Below are positions 46,301-56,800 of a stretch of 64,000 bases of DNA, in pieces. The translations under genes were made by a program, and so were the position numbers. The notes beneath the pieces are model-generated. The model searched no databases, was not told the DNA's origin, and was given only the letters and a program-made list of their open reading frames with translations. The stretch's first letter is position 1; each line of letters starts with the position of its first letter. The DNA comes from Russula earlei (lineage: Eukaryota; Basidiomycota; Agaricomycetes; Russulales; Russulaceae): positions 48,646-112,645 of the forward strand of contig JAGFNK010000142.1 in assembly GCA_025769875.1 (NCBI GenBank). Reading direction: 5' to 3'.

Positions 46301-47041
46301 AAACTTAAATTGACTGTATCTTAGCTTGAATCACCCCTATTGTCGTCAAACTTATGATAATAGCCATGCAAACATTTTAAACTGTCATTTTTTGATATTA
46401 AGGCCTTCAATTGAAGGTCTTGAAGCCCTTCAACAGCCTTGAAGCCTTCAAGTTTGGCAAAACCTATTTGAAGGGCTTCATGGCCAACACTGCTGTATGG
46501 GGCCCAAGAATTCTTGAATCTTGAACTTGAACTTGGATTTTGGGATTTTCTGGGAGTGACAGGAGTGACAGGAGTGATGTAAGTGATATGATGTATATAA
46601 TAAATTAATATGGATTTTTTTCTTGTTCTGATTTGCATATTCACATATATGGGGTTACACATGATGTGTCAGTATCAAACTTGGAGTTGAGCTCAACATC
46701 TGGGTGCTTGCAGCCCCATTTGCAACAGAGCTGCACATACAAAAGTTGCCCAAAGATGTGCACCCACACATCAGTGACACATTTTCTGCCTTAGTGACAT
46801 GCTTGCTATACCCCACTTGGAAGGAGTGGAAGGAGGGGGGCTAGAAAATATATTTTACATATCATATGTAAACCCCATGCATGAATGCAAATCACACTGA
46901 AAAATAACTCATATTTGAAATAGACTCATATGAGTTTATTATGTCACTTACATCACACCTGTCACACCTGTCACTCCCAGAAAATCCCGAAATCCAAGTT
47001 CAAGTTCAAGATTCAAGAATTCTTGGTTGGTAAAAGGGGCC

Positions 47042-47345
47042 TGAAGTTTCAATTTTTGGGTGTGACCTGAGTGTGAAATTTTGAACTGCCATATCTCAAC
47101 CTTTTCTCAATAGATTGTCTTGAAACTTGGACAGTAGAACCTTATATACTGTATCTAGGTGCAACTAAAATATGGGAGCCTAAGATTCAGTTCTTGAAGT
47201 TTCAAGTTTTGGGTGCCAATCTGTGTGCAAAATTTCAAACTGCCATATCTCAACCATTTCTCAATGAATTGCCTTGAAACTTGGACATTAGAACCTCATG
47301 TACTGTGTCTACATACAACCAAATAATGGGTTTCACTTGTTGAAT
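47042..47345 (+). repeat. 154-bp tandem repeat, right part
   Basis: Unit cores begin at 47088 and 47242 (154 apart). Together with 37438 and 37592 this makes four units once the insertion is taken out. Confidence 0.85.
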
Positions 47346-47690
47346 TTTCCTGTTTTGGAGTGCTGACTCCAAGCATGATGAAATTACATTCCCTACAGTT
47401 GAATACATGATATAATACAACTATTTACAAATGATGTGACACATGTGTCGAGGCAGCAATTGCAATTGCACATGAATGGGCAAGGGGAGGCAAGGCAAGG
47501 TGGGCTGCAATCCCTCACATATGGCAGCAGCAAATGATGGTAAATGATGAAGGGGTGGCTCAGTAGGTCAGAGCAACGCGGTGAGCAAAAGTGTAATGGT
47601 ATGGCCTCAAGTCAAATAATGATAATTGCCCAAGAGGTAAATGATAAATGATGTCAGATGCTAATTAGATGGGGTGTGTAAAGAACTCAT
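47346..47690. other. Spacer with no recognised feature
   Basis: Low-complexity TGATAAATGATG-like runs around 47530-47650. No gene seen. Confidence 0.35.
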
Positions 47691-47699
47691 TGAATCTGC

Positions 47700-49480
47700 C
47701 CAGTCTTGCTCACACCAAGGATGGACAGCCACAGGGTGACCAGATAGTTTTCATGCGGCAATGAATCGCTTAATATATTTCAGAACTGATCCCAATGGCT
47801 CGAGGCCCTCCAAGAAAATGTTCTGGAGCATGCATAAGACTTCTGTTACTCTTTCTCCCATGAGCTCTTCCAGGGCTTGGCAGACATGTGGCACAACTTG
47901 ATGGGTTAGGTGCAGATCCTTCATAGCAGTGAATGGGACCAGGAGTTCCAGCCATTGAGTGGTTTCCACATCATCTTTCCAGTGTGATTGAGGAACATTA
48001 GCATCCATGATGTCAAGCTTTACTAAAGTGGAGAGAAAGGGAAAGTATGAGTTGCAGGCTTGGGCCAGCAATGCAAGCTGCCAATCCAACTCTCTGCAGC
48101 TAAGAACTCCAGAAGCTGATTCATACCTTTGGAGATTGTGAATTCAATTCCATGACCAAAAGTGTGCATGGTTGCTCTGTCACATGAAATGAATGATTCT
48201 GCTTGACTGATCAACTGGTGGAGTTGTGGGAGGATAAGGTTGAGGTCCATGGAAAATGTTACATAGAGTCTGCTGAGAAGGGGAGCCTCAATTTGGGCCA
48301 CTAAGTCCTCCAAGTACTCATGAACACCTTTGAATTCAAGTTGTGTGAGTGTGGGGAAGAGTGTGTAAATGGAGGTGGAGGTTGACTTTGAATCCAATCC
48401 AGAAAACAGCCCCTCAGAGACAGGAGTGGTGGTAGCATAAGTGCATGGTGACAGTATGAAGTGCAAGATCACAAGACAAGGTTGAGCAAGCTGGTCAAAC
48501 TTCATGTGCACCATGCTTGGAGATGGCATCAGCATGACAGCACTGGGTGGAGTAGGTGTGGGTGGGTAGGTGTGTGTTGAGGAAAACTGCCTGCTTGATG
48601 TGTCTGTGAGCATCATGTCCAAATCTGTAGCAGAATGTGAGGCCAGATGAGATGACAGAGTTGCTGATGTGTGTGCCTGGGACTCAGTTATGGCACTAGT
48701 ACAGCATGAAAACTTGAGTGAGCCAGGACAATGGTTTGGCAAGCTCACAGGTACAGGAACAAGTGAGACAAAAACATTTGGTGGAAAGTGAGGGGATCAC
48801 AGGCAGATGTACCACCCACGCAAGGGCCGGTGTATCTCCCACAACACAGTTGAGTTTGCATTGTCCTGTAGTTATGATGGTTAGGCACAACATGACAGTC
48901 TTTCCATTGCTGGGATGCACGATAACATTCACTATGATCTCTTCTTCCAATAGAAATTTCTCCTGTCAAGGCCCAGCTGAGCATCAATCAAACAACTGGG
49001 ATGAGGGATCACACTGTGACGCACCAGACAAGACAGAAAAGGTGGTGCCCAAATCCTGGGGAGAAATGTAACCAGAACTCGTAACATTTGAAAGGCAAAG
49101 AATGACAAGTTGATTCACAGACAAAAGTGGTTTTGGGAGTCCTTGAAACAGACAATTCACCAACAAGAGTTCTTGCAGAAGTGGATTGGATCCACCCAAG
49201 AATGAATATGGAAGGGAAATCACAGTGTTTGTTTTTTGGTACCCAAAACTGCTGATGTGTCAGCTCAGGGAATACTTTCTGCATTGCTGCTGTGAATATT
49301 GTGATGTTGGAATGTAGGGCTATATTGATGGCCAATATGGGTGAGCTCTTTGCAGATACAGAACACCATCCATGCTTTTGCTCAGGCAATATAATGTTTG
49401 CACTGGTGCTTGATGTGTGTGGGGAACCAGTGTCTTCACGTTCACAATCATCCCATGTGTAAGCAGAATGCATCAGGGGA
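47700..49480 (-). pseudogene. F-box/LRR-type protein pseudogene, right copy
   Basis: On the minus strand, from upstream to downstream: LRR-like part 49473-48984 (SFLGGSNPLLQELLLVN, SSGYISPQDLGTTFSVL), a Ser/Pro/Thr stretch, then LTQLEFKGVHEYLEDLVAQI followed by EAPLLSRLYVTF (about 48350-48240). The C-terminal part is 48089-47751 (ETTQWLELLVPFTAMKDLHL, ELMGERVTEVL), ending LSGHPVAVH near 47720. These match a large agaricomycete F-box family from memory. Frame changes lie near 48740, 48980 and 48080, and I do not see the F-box domain. It is likely dead. The family-C LTR sits about 20 bp upstream. Confidence 0.7.
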
Positions 49481-49492
49481 ACAGGCCTTGGT

Positions 49493-50835
49493 TGTTATGA
49501 ACCAAGGCCAGATTCTGGCCATATAGTGTCCTATTTCACTCAAAGAGAAACCTCTCTCACTTTGCATTGTCAACACACTTCTGTTTCTTGGGTGTTACCA
49601 AGTGGTTTAGGGTCCGGAAGATGCCGGAACACCTGAACTATGGACTGCACCGTTTGCATTATGTGTGCGTCAGACCTTGATCGTTTATGTTCCTTGATAT
49701 CACATTCGGAGCGCGTTGATCGTATCTTTCAGAAGATGTATTGAAGAAGCAATGGGTAGCATTGCTTCTGTCCCAGATGTTCCTGTACCGCCACATATGT
49801 CGATTCCTTGATTGGGGAAGCACTTAATGCTTCCAGCACCGAGATCATTTACATAGAAGCAACCTCGCTTCTATGAGCCGCATTTTGCTTCTATAGCACC
49901 GACCAGTACTACAGTAGCATGAACCTTATCCCTGTAGGGCTATATAAAGCCCCCAGTAGAAACGGTTGAGCCTTAAGCTCGACTTAGTTTGCCAATCCCA
50001 AACAGTTGACTCCTACCCTGTCTGCAGAGCCCCTCTCATCTTGTTGTCATACTCTAGAAGGATCTAATACTCCTTCCCCTCCACGAGTATTGCTTGCTTG
50101 ACTCAAGCATATCTGCATTGGTAGGACGCGTTTATAGACGCGACCATTGATCTTATTTAAGGCACTTTGGAGCCTTAACATTGGGCTACTCCTCCTGTGG
50201 TGCAAGATATTGCTATTGCAAAGGCACTATGACATGATCAGACATCCATTTCCTAATCAGGTAATCATTGCGTGGCAGCCACATGGCCACTCAGCCACCA
50301 GGGACCTGAAACAGTGGCATGGACTCCTACAACTCATTGCATAACTCATATGATGTCATTTAGCTCCAATGACATCATGGCTGACTGAGCAATATGCTCA
50401 GTAAGCCTGAAACCTGACACAAGCAAGTTTATGCCCCTGTAGTCCTATTGGATGGTACCGAAGAGTCTAGAATAGTTCCAGTCCTTTGTAATCAACCCTG
50501 TACACTGTATATAAGCCCCAATGTAGCATGGCAGTTGTCAGACTGTCCATCTGTGATACTCTCATCTTCCTGGGTACTCCCCTGTGACCACTCAGTTTAA
50601 AGTCTTCCCTTGTCCTCAAGGTACACTTCAACGACCGCCTTGTCTAAATCCCCCTTGCTACACTGGCCTCCAACCTTCACCTCTGCCTCCAGCAACATCT
50701 ACCAGTCCCCTTCTGGTACCTCCTTGTCATTTGGCTTGTCCTCTTGTTCAATGCTGTCTATGCCACGTACCATCTGTTCCAACCCTTGCCCACCTGCTCC
50801 TGAGTCCTTAGTGATCAGCAGTACATGTCTTGACA
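49493..50835 (+). mobile_element. Family-C solo LTR, right copy
   Basis: TGTTATGAACC ... CTTGACA with duplication TTGGT at 49488-49492 and 50836-50840, the same as in the left copy. Less the nested family-A LTR it is 750 bp. It supplies the empty site (near 50270) for the hAT-like insertion. Confidence 0.9.
49593..50180 (+). mobile_element. Family-A solo LTR
   Basis: TGTTACCAAG ... GCCTTAACA (588 bp), flanked by TTGGG at 49588-49592 and 50181-50185. It lacks the MITE and family-F insertions seen in the Gypsy-A 5' LTR, so it shows the unmodified LTR. Confidence 0.93.
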
Positions 50836-50891
50836 TTGGTGGTGGTAGTGGTGGCTGGGTGGTGTAGGGCATATACTGCATGGGCTCCAGG

Positions 50892-51367
50892 TGTTGTGAT
50901 CTCCCCTTGTTCATCACTAACTGTTACACCATTTTCCTTTTACGTTTACCTCTTACCTTTTGCTATGGACTGCTTGCTTTCGTACATCCCTTTGCTTACT
51001 AGTCTTGTGATCTCTTACATCTTGTGATCCCTTCTGCATTATCATGTGATCCATAGACGTCCAGGTAACACTGGATTGCTGTTACTTTCCCTTTGTTTGG
51101 TTCTCTTTCCATTTATATTCACTTCTTAGTTTCGACTGTGCAATGCTGTGCACCTACTGTGCAGCACAGTTACTTGGTTCTGACTCATTTGTGGCCTCAT
51201 TCCTATGACTCCTACATATTATGACTCCTACTATACTAGTAGCACAGTCAAAGCACAGCTATTGCTGCGCTTCTCCTGTATATATAAGCTCAGTACTTTG
51301 TGACCAAAGCCCTAAGCTTGGTCTCTTGTAGAATCCAACCTACTCTTGTCCAAACATATTTGCCTGC
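50892..51367 (+). mobile_element. Truncated family-B LTR with family-D insertion
   Basis: The family-B start TGTTGTGATCTCCCC at 50892 is interrupted at 50922 by the family-D LTR (TGTTACACC). Both are cut off at 51367 by the duplication boundary. Confidence 0.8.
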
Positions 51368-51944
51368 CCCATGCGCGTTGTAGAAAGTCTTTAAACTTGT
51401 CCGATATTTCGTGACAAAGAGAGAGGTTACTTGCCCACACGAGCGCCAGGACAGCGGAGGTGGCATTAGCGGTCTTACGAATTGCCAAGTCAATCGCAGG
51501 GCCATGTACATCCTCATTGATGGGAAATGGGGATGCAGGAAAATGGTTTATATTCTGGTTTGATGAGAATTCTCGCTCATTGCCGATCCTGGTGCAAATC
51601 AAGCTTCTGAAAGGCACGGGAAGTGCACAGACTGCCAAAGAAATCGAGTGAGTGTTTCGGGCTACCGGGTGGGCCTGTGATGCCAAGTGTGACGTAATCC
51701 CTGTCATCCCGGATAGGACAAACTGGGATACAGCGGTGAAGATGAGTATATAGTGAATTAGGAGAGCGATGGCCTTCACAGCTCCTGTCAGTGAGCCAAA
51801 ATGAAGGGGGAATTTTAATATATGACAGATGACGTCGAAGGTCTGGCGTGCAAGGGCAGTATATGAGCAAACACGGGATAGGAAGAATAGTAGTGGGTGT
51901 GTCGATGCATCGTGAGGGTTGATAGTAACACCTTGGCTTTGCAT
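51368..51944 (-). pseudogene. Unrecognised ORF, truncated at the duplication border
   Basis: A minus-strand frame opens at ATG 51944 and stays open across the border into LTR sequence, stopping at 51312. Its own part has a hydrophobic stretch (SLTGAVKAIALLIHYILIFT) and a motif NHFPASPFPINEDVHGPAID followed by ATSAVLALVWASNLS that I associate loosely with agaricomycete hypothetical proteins, without a function. The last 16 or so residues are LTR-derived, so the gene has lost its 3' end. Confidence 0.5.
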
Positions 51945-52699
51945 TGGGAATAAGCTCGCTTACAGGGGGTCTGAATGACCGTAGATGATATTATCGCTTT
52001 CAAGCCTTTTATAGTCAGGATTGCCAACAGTGACAGTGATTAGCAATCATATCTCAAAGAGACGGGTAATGGGTAAAACTCACTGGGATGATGTGAACCA
52101 TTTACAATGGTTGTGTGCGCATATGTGTATGTGCATATGAGATCCACCAAGCGCTGTGCCCGAGCAAGCCGGTAAGGGCTTCCCATGCATGCTATGCTGT
52201 TGTCGGAACTGCGACAAGCAGAGCCTGCAACAGGGTTGGAGTTGGACTCACGGGCCAGCTGCACCTATGACAATAAGCAGTATTCGACGGCATTTATTCA
52301 CGGTATTCATTCACCTTTGTTCTCATTCCAAGGGTGCATTCTATCCTATCCCATATCAACTCATAATTGTATGTATTGTTCCAATCAATAAAGTCAAGCA
52401 AGCACTTGGGAACGTTGTCGAGTCGAGGTAAAAGAGGACAGACGCCCAACGCGGCGTATCATATATACCCACCCACTACACGGCCTGAAGGGGACACAAT
52501 ATACGTCAGCCAACAGGCTGTGTAGGGTCATGGTTTAAATAATCAGCGCGGGCACGTGTATTTCCTTTTGCTTTCTTCCTCTTCCGTTCTTCCGTTGCCA
52601 ATTGCTTCAAACAACTACCTATGTCTTAAGACTAGTGTAATGTGTTTCTCTGATGATCGGAAGATGCCCTCAACACGCTGTGCGCTCTCAATTCTTGCC
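51945..52699. other. Intergenic, no gene seen
   Basis: Short readings only. TATA-like runs and a CCAATCAATAAAG motif near 52380 are not specific. Confidence 0.3.
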
Positions 52700-52996
52700 G
52701 ATTTTAACGCCTCTTAGGATATTGTGTTTCTTTGTGATCAAAAGCGTGCAACATGTATGAGCGCGATCATTGTGCTCAAATGAACAAAAAAAAGTGAATT
52801 GGAGATGGAAGTTTCAATCACAAAGAAACATATCATTCCTAAGAGGTGTTAAAACCACTCATGACTCATGTTGGACGGACTTGGCTTGGGATTCGTAGTA
52901 GAAATGCACCCTGAAGGAATGGAGTGATCGTGACGAAACTGAATATTATCTCAAATTCATTTTTTTTTTTGTTCACTTGAGCACAATCATTGTGCA
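52700..52996. repeat. Two interleaved inverted repeats
   Basis: Pair 1 is 52700-52739 with 52817-52856 (CCTCTTAGGAT...TTTCTTTGTGAT). Pair 2 is 52758-52801 with 52954-52996 (ATTGTGCTCAA...GAACAAAAAAAA). The arms alternate L1-L2-R1-R2 and end just before the WD40 gene start. Confidence 0.75.
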
Positions 52997-53000
52997 TTAT

Positions 53001-54594
53001 ATGCACGGCGAAGGCGATAAGAACGGTCTTTTCTGGCTGATGGTAGAGAACGGTAGAGAACAGATTATCATGCCAGCAATGACCCCAGCCTCAGGGATTG
53101 TCGACTTCAGGCTTCAGAATACCCTTCGGTGCCATACCAGGCCAGTGAACCATCTTACCGTCAGCCCAGAATGTAGTCAGTTAATAAGCATTGGTACACT
53201 CTCATTTCTCAACTTCACCTAACCAGCTGACAAATAAACAGGCGACGATTCGAGGACTGTTGTATGGTCTGTTGCTTCGGGGGAGAAGCTTTTCGAAACC
53301 GTACGGCCTTTTAATGGCCCAGCCACAGCTGTATGTTGGACCAGTCAAGATGCAAGCCGCTTTGTCGTCAGGTTCGCCAGTGGAGATCTCCATCTCTTCT
53401 GGAGCGACAATGGAAAGGTATCGGAAGTTTCATGTTCCACTTCGATCTCATCTACAGCATGCTCTCAGTCGTACCGTGACAATGTAGGAATATCGGGAGG
53501 GAACGGGGCTGTTGAGGGCATCGCATACGATGCAATTCATGACAGGATAGCATGCATCTCAGAGAAATCTATGCAGCTGTGGAAGATCAAAGGGACCGAG
53601 CTTGTCCCAATTCTTCCATTGCCACTCATGTCCGAAGGATATGGGAAATCCGTTTACTTTTGTGACAATGGGGCAAGCGTCGTCCTCTTTTACTTAGACA
53701 CACATGAGTGGTAAGTTGCACGTTCTCATTGGTTCCTCGATTGCTCAACCGTTGCAGTGTGTGTTATTCAATCGAGCCCTGGGAAAGGAGGTGGTCAAAA
53801 AGACTGACCAGTCGGATGTATGGTCTCCACAGCCGTCACTTTAATCTCGTTCTTACATATAAACAGCGGGTACATGTCTCTCAACCATGACGGCAAGCTC
53901 TTGCTTGTTTCCAATCTCAAAGATGGTGTCGACGAATACCAATTTCCTAGCCTGGACAAAATCCAGACCTTCACACACCCAATACAGACCAACTGTATCC
54001 TCCAGACAAGGTCTTTACTGTTATGGAATCTCGTTGTTGCAGGTGGTGATAATGGCTTCGCTCGCGTGTTCAACCGAATCAGTGGCCAGCTAGTCACCGA
54101 GATTCACCATGGAGGTGGGCGACTCCATTAACCTTCCTTGCCCATAACATATAGTTGACGTGTTATAGCTCGTGGTCAGCTCATACAGGTTGTTGAGGTA
54201 GCTCTTGTGGCCACTGATTTGTGAGCTACATGCTCACTTTCCGAGTGCAGGCTTTTGTTGACCCTGGTGGACAATGTGTCATAGTTACGGCTGCCTCAGG
54301 TGAAGCGCCATACGAACTAAAAATATGGTTGTATCAAACTCCAAAGGTGTGTACATATGGCTGATCCCATGTGCATATGATGAATTTGGCATTTAGGCAC
54401 CCGTAGCCTCAAAGGAGCCAATGCAATCTCCTCTCAGCACTTCTCTCTCGACGTGGTGGGATCGAATCGCCATTGCATTCATCGCCTTCTTGTTTTTGCT
54501 GTTTCTTATCGTTCTCGTGGGAACGTTTTTGGTAACCCATCCGGCGACGCTCTCTCAATGGTCTAGTGGGGGGTATCACCCTTGGAGATTGTAA
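53001..54594 (+). CDS. WD40-repeat protein with C-terminal membrane anchor
   Basis: A multi-exon gene. WD-type pieces are RPVNHLTVSPECSQLISIG (exon 1), RTVVWSVASGEKLFETVRPF then PATAVCWTSQD (exon 2), GIAYDAIHDRIACISEKSMQ followed by LWKIKG (exon 3), YMSLNHDGKLLLVSNL, NLVVAGGDNGFARVFNRISG (about 54035) and GQCVIVTAASG...KIWLY. The C-terminus has a membrane helix IAIAFIAFLFLLFLIVLVGT (54472-54531) and a short tail to TAA 54592-54594. Clear introns are 53194-53241 and 54347-54396. The exon 2/3 join near 53418-53487 is one base out of frame, so the model needs RNA support. The start at 53001 is tentative; 53069 is the alternative. Function unknown. Confidence 0.75.
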
Positions 54595-54989
54595 TGGAGA
54601 TCATGATGACTCGTAAAATTTGTCAAAAAAAGGTGTTGTGTTAGTGACCACGCTACTGTGTGATACATGAAATCGGGCTTCTGTCTGCCGCTAGCTTCTA
54701 GAGTGTCGCCATGGCGAGTGGGTCTGCACAGAAGACATTTCGCTATGCTATCCCCACTCGATTTTTTTGTGGATGGCGAGCGAGATCCGCCCCCTTTTGT
54801 CCCATTGAGTGAGTCATCCACAGTGCGATTGTGCATTCAAATTGCCGCCTTTTGATCTAATTTAATAGACCGTCATGTGTTTTGCCGAGTGAATTATTGT
54901 CAGCGCATATGCGTATATTAGGGGCCAATCGACCGAGTTCACATAGTGCCAAAACCCCAACTCCATATCCAACCGTCCTTTATCACCTC

Positions 54990-56490
54990 ATGTCCCAACA
55001 CGCCGGCATCCCAGTTGAGTCGTTTCTCTCATTGCGTCTTCTCTGCTGAGTAAAATTGTAGAACCAGGGGGCTCCTCGTTTCACTGTTGCCACTCGATCA
55101 GCCCGTCCCTTCGACTTTGAAGACGACGAGATGCAGTCCGATGACCCGGACATCCCCTATGATGACAACCTGAATATGGACACTGACATGGAGCATACAA
55201 TTGGCACAGGTCAGTGCACGGGCGTTGACCGACTTGTGCTCAATTGTCTGCAGGCAGCCTTGGCCTTAGTATGAGCGCATTCAATCAGCTCGTTAATGCT
55301 GCTTCTGAGACAGCAGCCGTGGCGGTCATGAGAGCCATGAGAGCTGGGGACATGAATCCACCTAATAATGTTCCTGCTCCTCCTGAAGATCCAGGTACCA
55401 CTGGAAACGAATTGGACACGGGCGTTCCCAAGCCTTTCCAACGTATGTGTTTCCCGGCTCTATGACCTTTTGTTGTCATCACTTTTGCAGCCCCACGCGG
55501 TAAGAAGAAGACTCCTCAGTGCAAACCAGAACAAACTTGTGGATGTATGTAGTTCTACCTCCCATTCATTGTTGCTACTGACGTCTCTCTCCTAGGAGGC
55601 AATGCGCAAGTTCCTGGATAACAAAGGTGCTCTTGCAAGAAGGGATTTCTTCCCTGACGAACCCGACAAGCGAATGGTTGATGCGTTCGAACAGTATGGT
55701 GTTGGTGGCCCGAATCCCGACGCTCCTCGTGTTTCCTTGACACAGACCTTCAAGGGAAAATGGAACAAGGAGGTGGTTGACCTGCTCACGACAGCTTTTA
55801 TCACGGACGTCAAAAAGGGAGCATATCAGCCCGTCCAGCACAATTGGACGCAGATGACCGAGGATAATGTAAGGAAGAGGTGCCAGAGCAAGCTATATCG
55901 CACGCAGTACATTTGCCGGACAGGAAAGCGCCCATATACAGATAAGGTCGCCCGGATGTATCAAAGGCGGCAGGAGGTTTGTCTTCTCATCGGCTGCGTC
56001 GCACCTTTCACTGACCTTTCCATAGACGTACTACAGAAGGAGGAAGATATGTGAGTTTAACAGCCATAGAGACTCAGAAACATGGAAGCGTGTGGGCATA
56101 TTGCTGGACGCCCTTGGCCCTCGGGGTACAAGTGATGATGAGACCGACGACGATTCAAACCATTCGAATCGAGACTCACGCTTTAAGACCCTCCGGCGTC
56201 TTGATATGGGTTTTCTGAATCCTGCCATGGCCGACATATGGGCAGCGGTGGAATCATATCCATTGTCTCTCTGCCCCTCACGTGGAAACCGGTCTTTCAA
56301 ACGCATTGCGAAGGCCAAAAGTGTCAGCAAGCGTGCGCCGCTGCCAGGTCTTCCATTGAACTTTTACAACCCACAGTGGTTGCCGAAAAGTCCTCCCCAC
56401 TTTCAGAAGCTTGTAAAGGCAGAGTTCCCTCTTCCCATCCTGGTGAGTTATCATTTCATTTATTATCAGAAGCTTCACATCTGTACTTAG
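54990..56490 (+). CDS. Hypothetical agaricomycete protein, multi-exon
   Basis: ATG at 54990. Introns 55014-55061 and 55210-55253 have GT...AG ends and restored frames, and further introns lie near 55443-55490, 55550-55595 and 55975-56025. Recognisable blocks are FDFEDDEMQSDDPDIPYDDN, MRKFLDNKGALARRDFFP (from 55602), GKWNKEVVDLLTTAFITDVK, VARMYQRRQETYYRRRK, ILLDALGPRGTSDDETDDD and LPLNFYNPQWLPKSPPHF near the end. I recall similar proteins, without assigned function, in agaricomycetes, often near transposases. It faces the Tnp2 gene tail to tail and may be its partner ORF or a host gene. The frame is uncertain around 55500-55600. Confidence 0.6.
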
Positions 56491-56800
56491 GCCCCCTACG
56501 AAAGCGACTACATGGGGCAGATATAGGACGAAATTTCTGGTCCAAGCATGGTTAGATTGCGATTTTCCCTCTTGTGTCTTCCATTACTTACCATACCTTA
56601 CAGGTTCTATGTGATGCGGGCAATGTATGTGTGGCATAGATATGGGTGATGAAGGATTCGCATCGTATCATCGTTGTTGGGTGACTTGATATGAAATGAT
56701 ATACTACATCCGAGTTACATCCGAGTGTCAAGAACTAGAGGGATCTGCAGCGCTTGTCTCGATGGCGCTGAGGCCCGTCAAAAGTCCTGAAAACTAATGG

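Larger units (their letters stand above)
42256..46492 (+). mobile_element. hAT transposon inserted in the Harbinger-A TIR
   Basis: It runs from CAGTGTTGGC at 42256 to GCCAACACTG at 46492 (4237 bp), the classical hAT ends. A perfect 8-bp duplication CTGTATGG lies at 42248-42255 and 46493-46500. The ends are rich in GAAGGCCTTCAA-type repeats. It encodes a BED/hAT transposase on the plus strand, interrupted by a reversed family-E solo LTR. Confidence 0.93.
37722..46504. mobile_element. Harbinger-A, PIF/Harbinger element
   Basis: Terminal inverted repeats GGCCCCATACAGCAACTGAG... extend about 170 bp. The target duplication is CAA (37719-37721 and 46505-46507). The empty site is visible in the other arm of MITE B near 47022. 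It carries the two genes usual for PIF/Harbinger, a Myb/SANT protein on the plus strand and a DDE transposase on the minus strand. Its own length, without the hAT element and the solo LTR in it, is about 3570 bp. Confidence 0.9.
37703..47041. mobile_element. Harbinger-type MITE (B), interrupted by Harbinger-A
   Basis: The ends are GGCCCCTTTTACCAACC and its reverse complement, flanked by TGA (37700-37702 and 47042-47044). Without Harbinger-A and its 3-bp duplication the element is 553 bp with inverted repeats of about 100 bp and no coding sequence. Removing the whole block restores the 154-bp repeat period exactly. Confidence 0.88.
48778..51367. repeat. Right copy of the segmental duplication
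   Basis: Same order as 1-10588 without the hAT-like element, but with a family-A solo LTR at 49593-50180 and a 78-bp deletion in the family-C LTR near 50390. The match ends at 51367, in the middle of the family-D LTR, where unrelated sequence starts. Confidence 0.87.
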
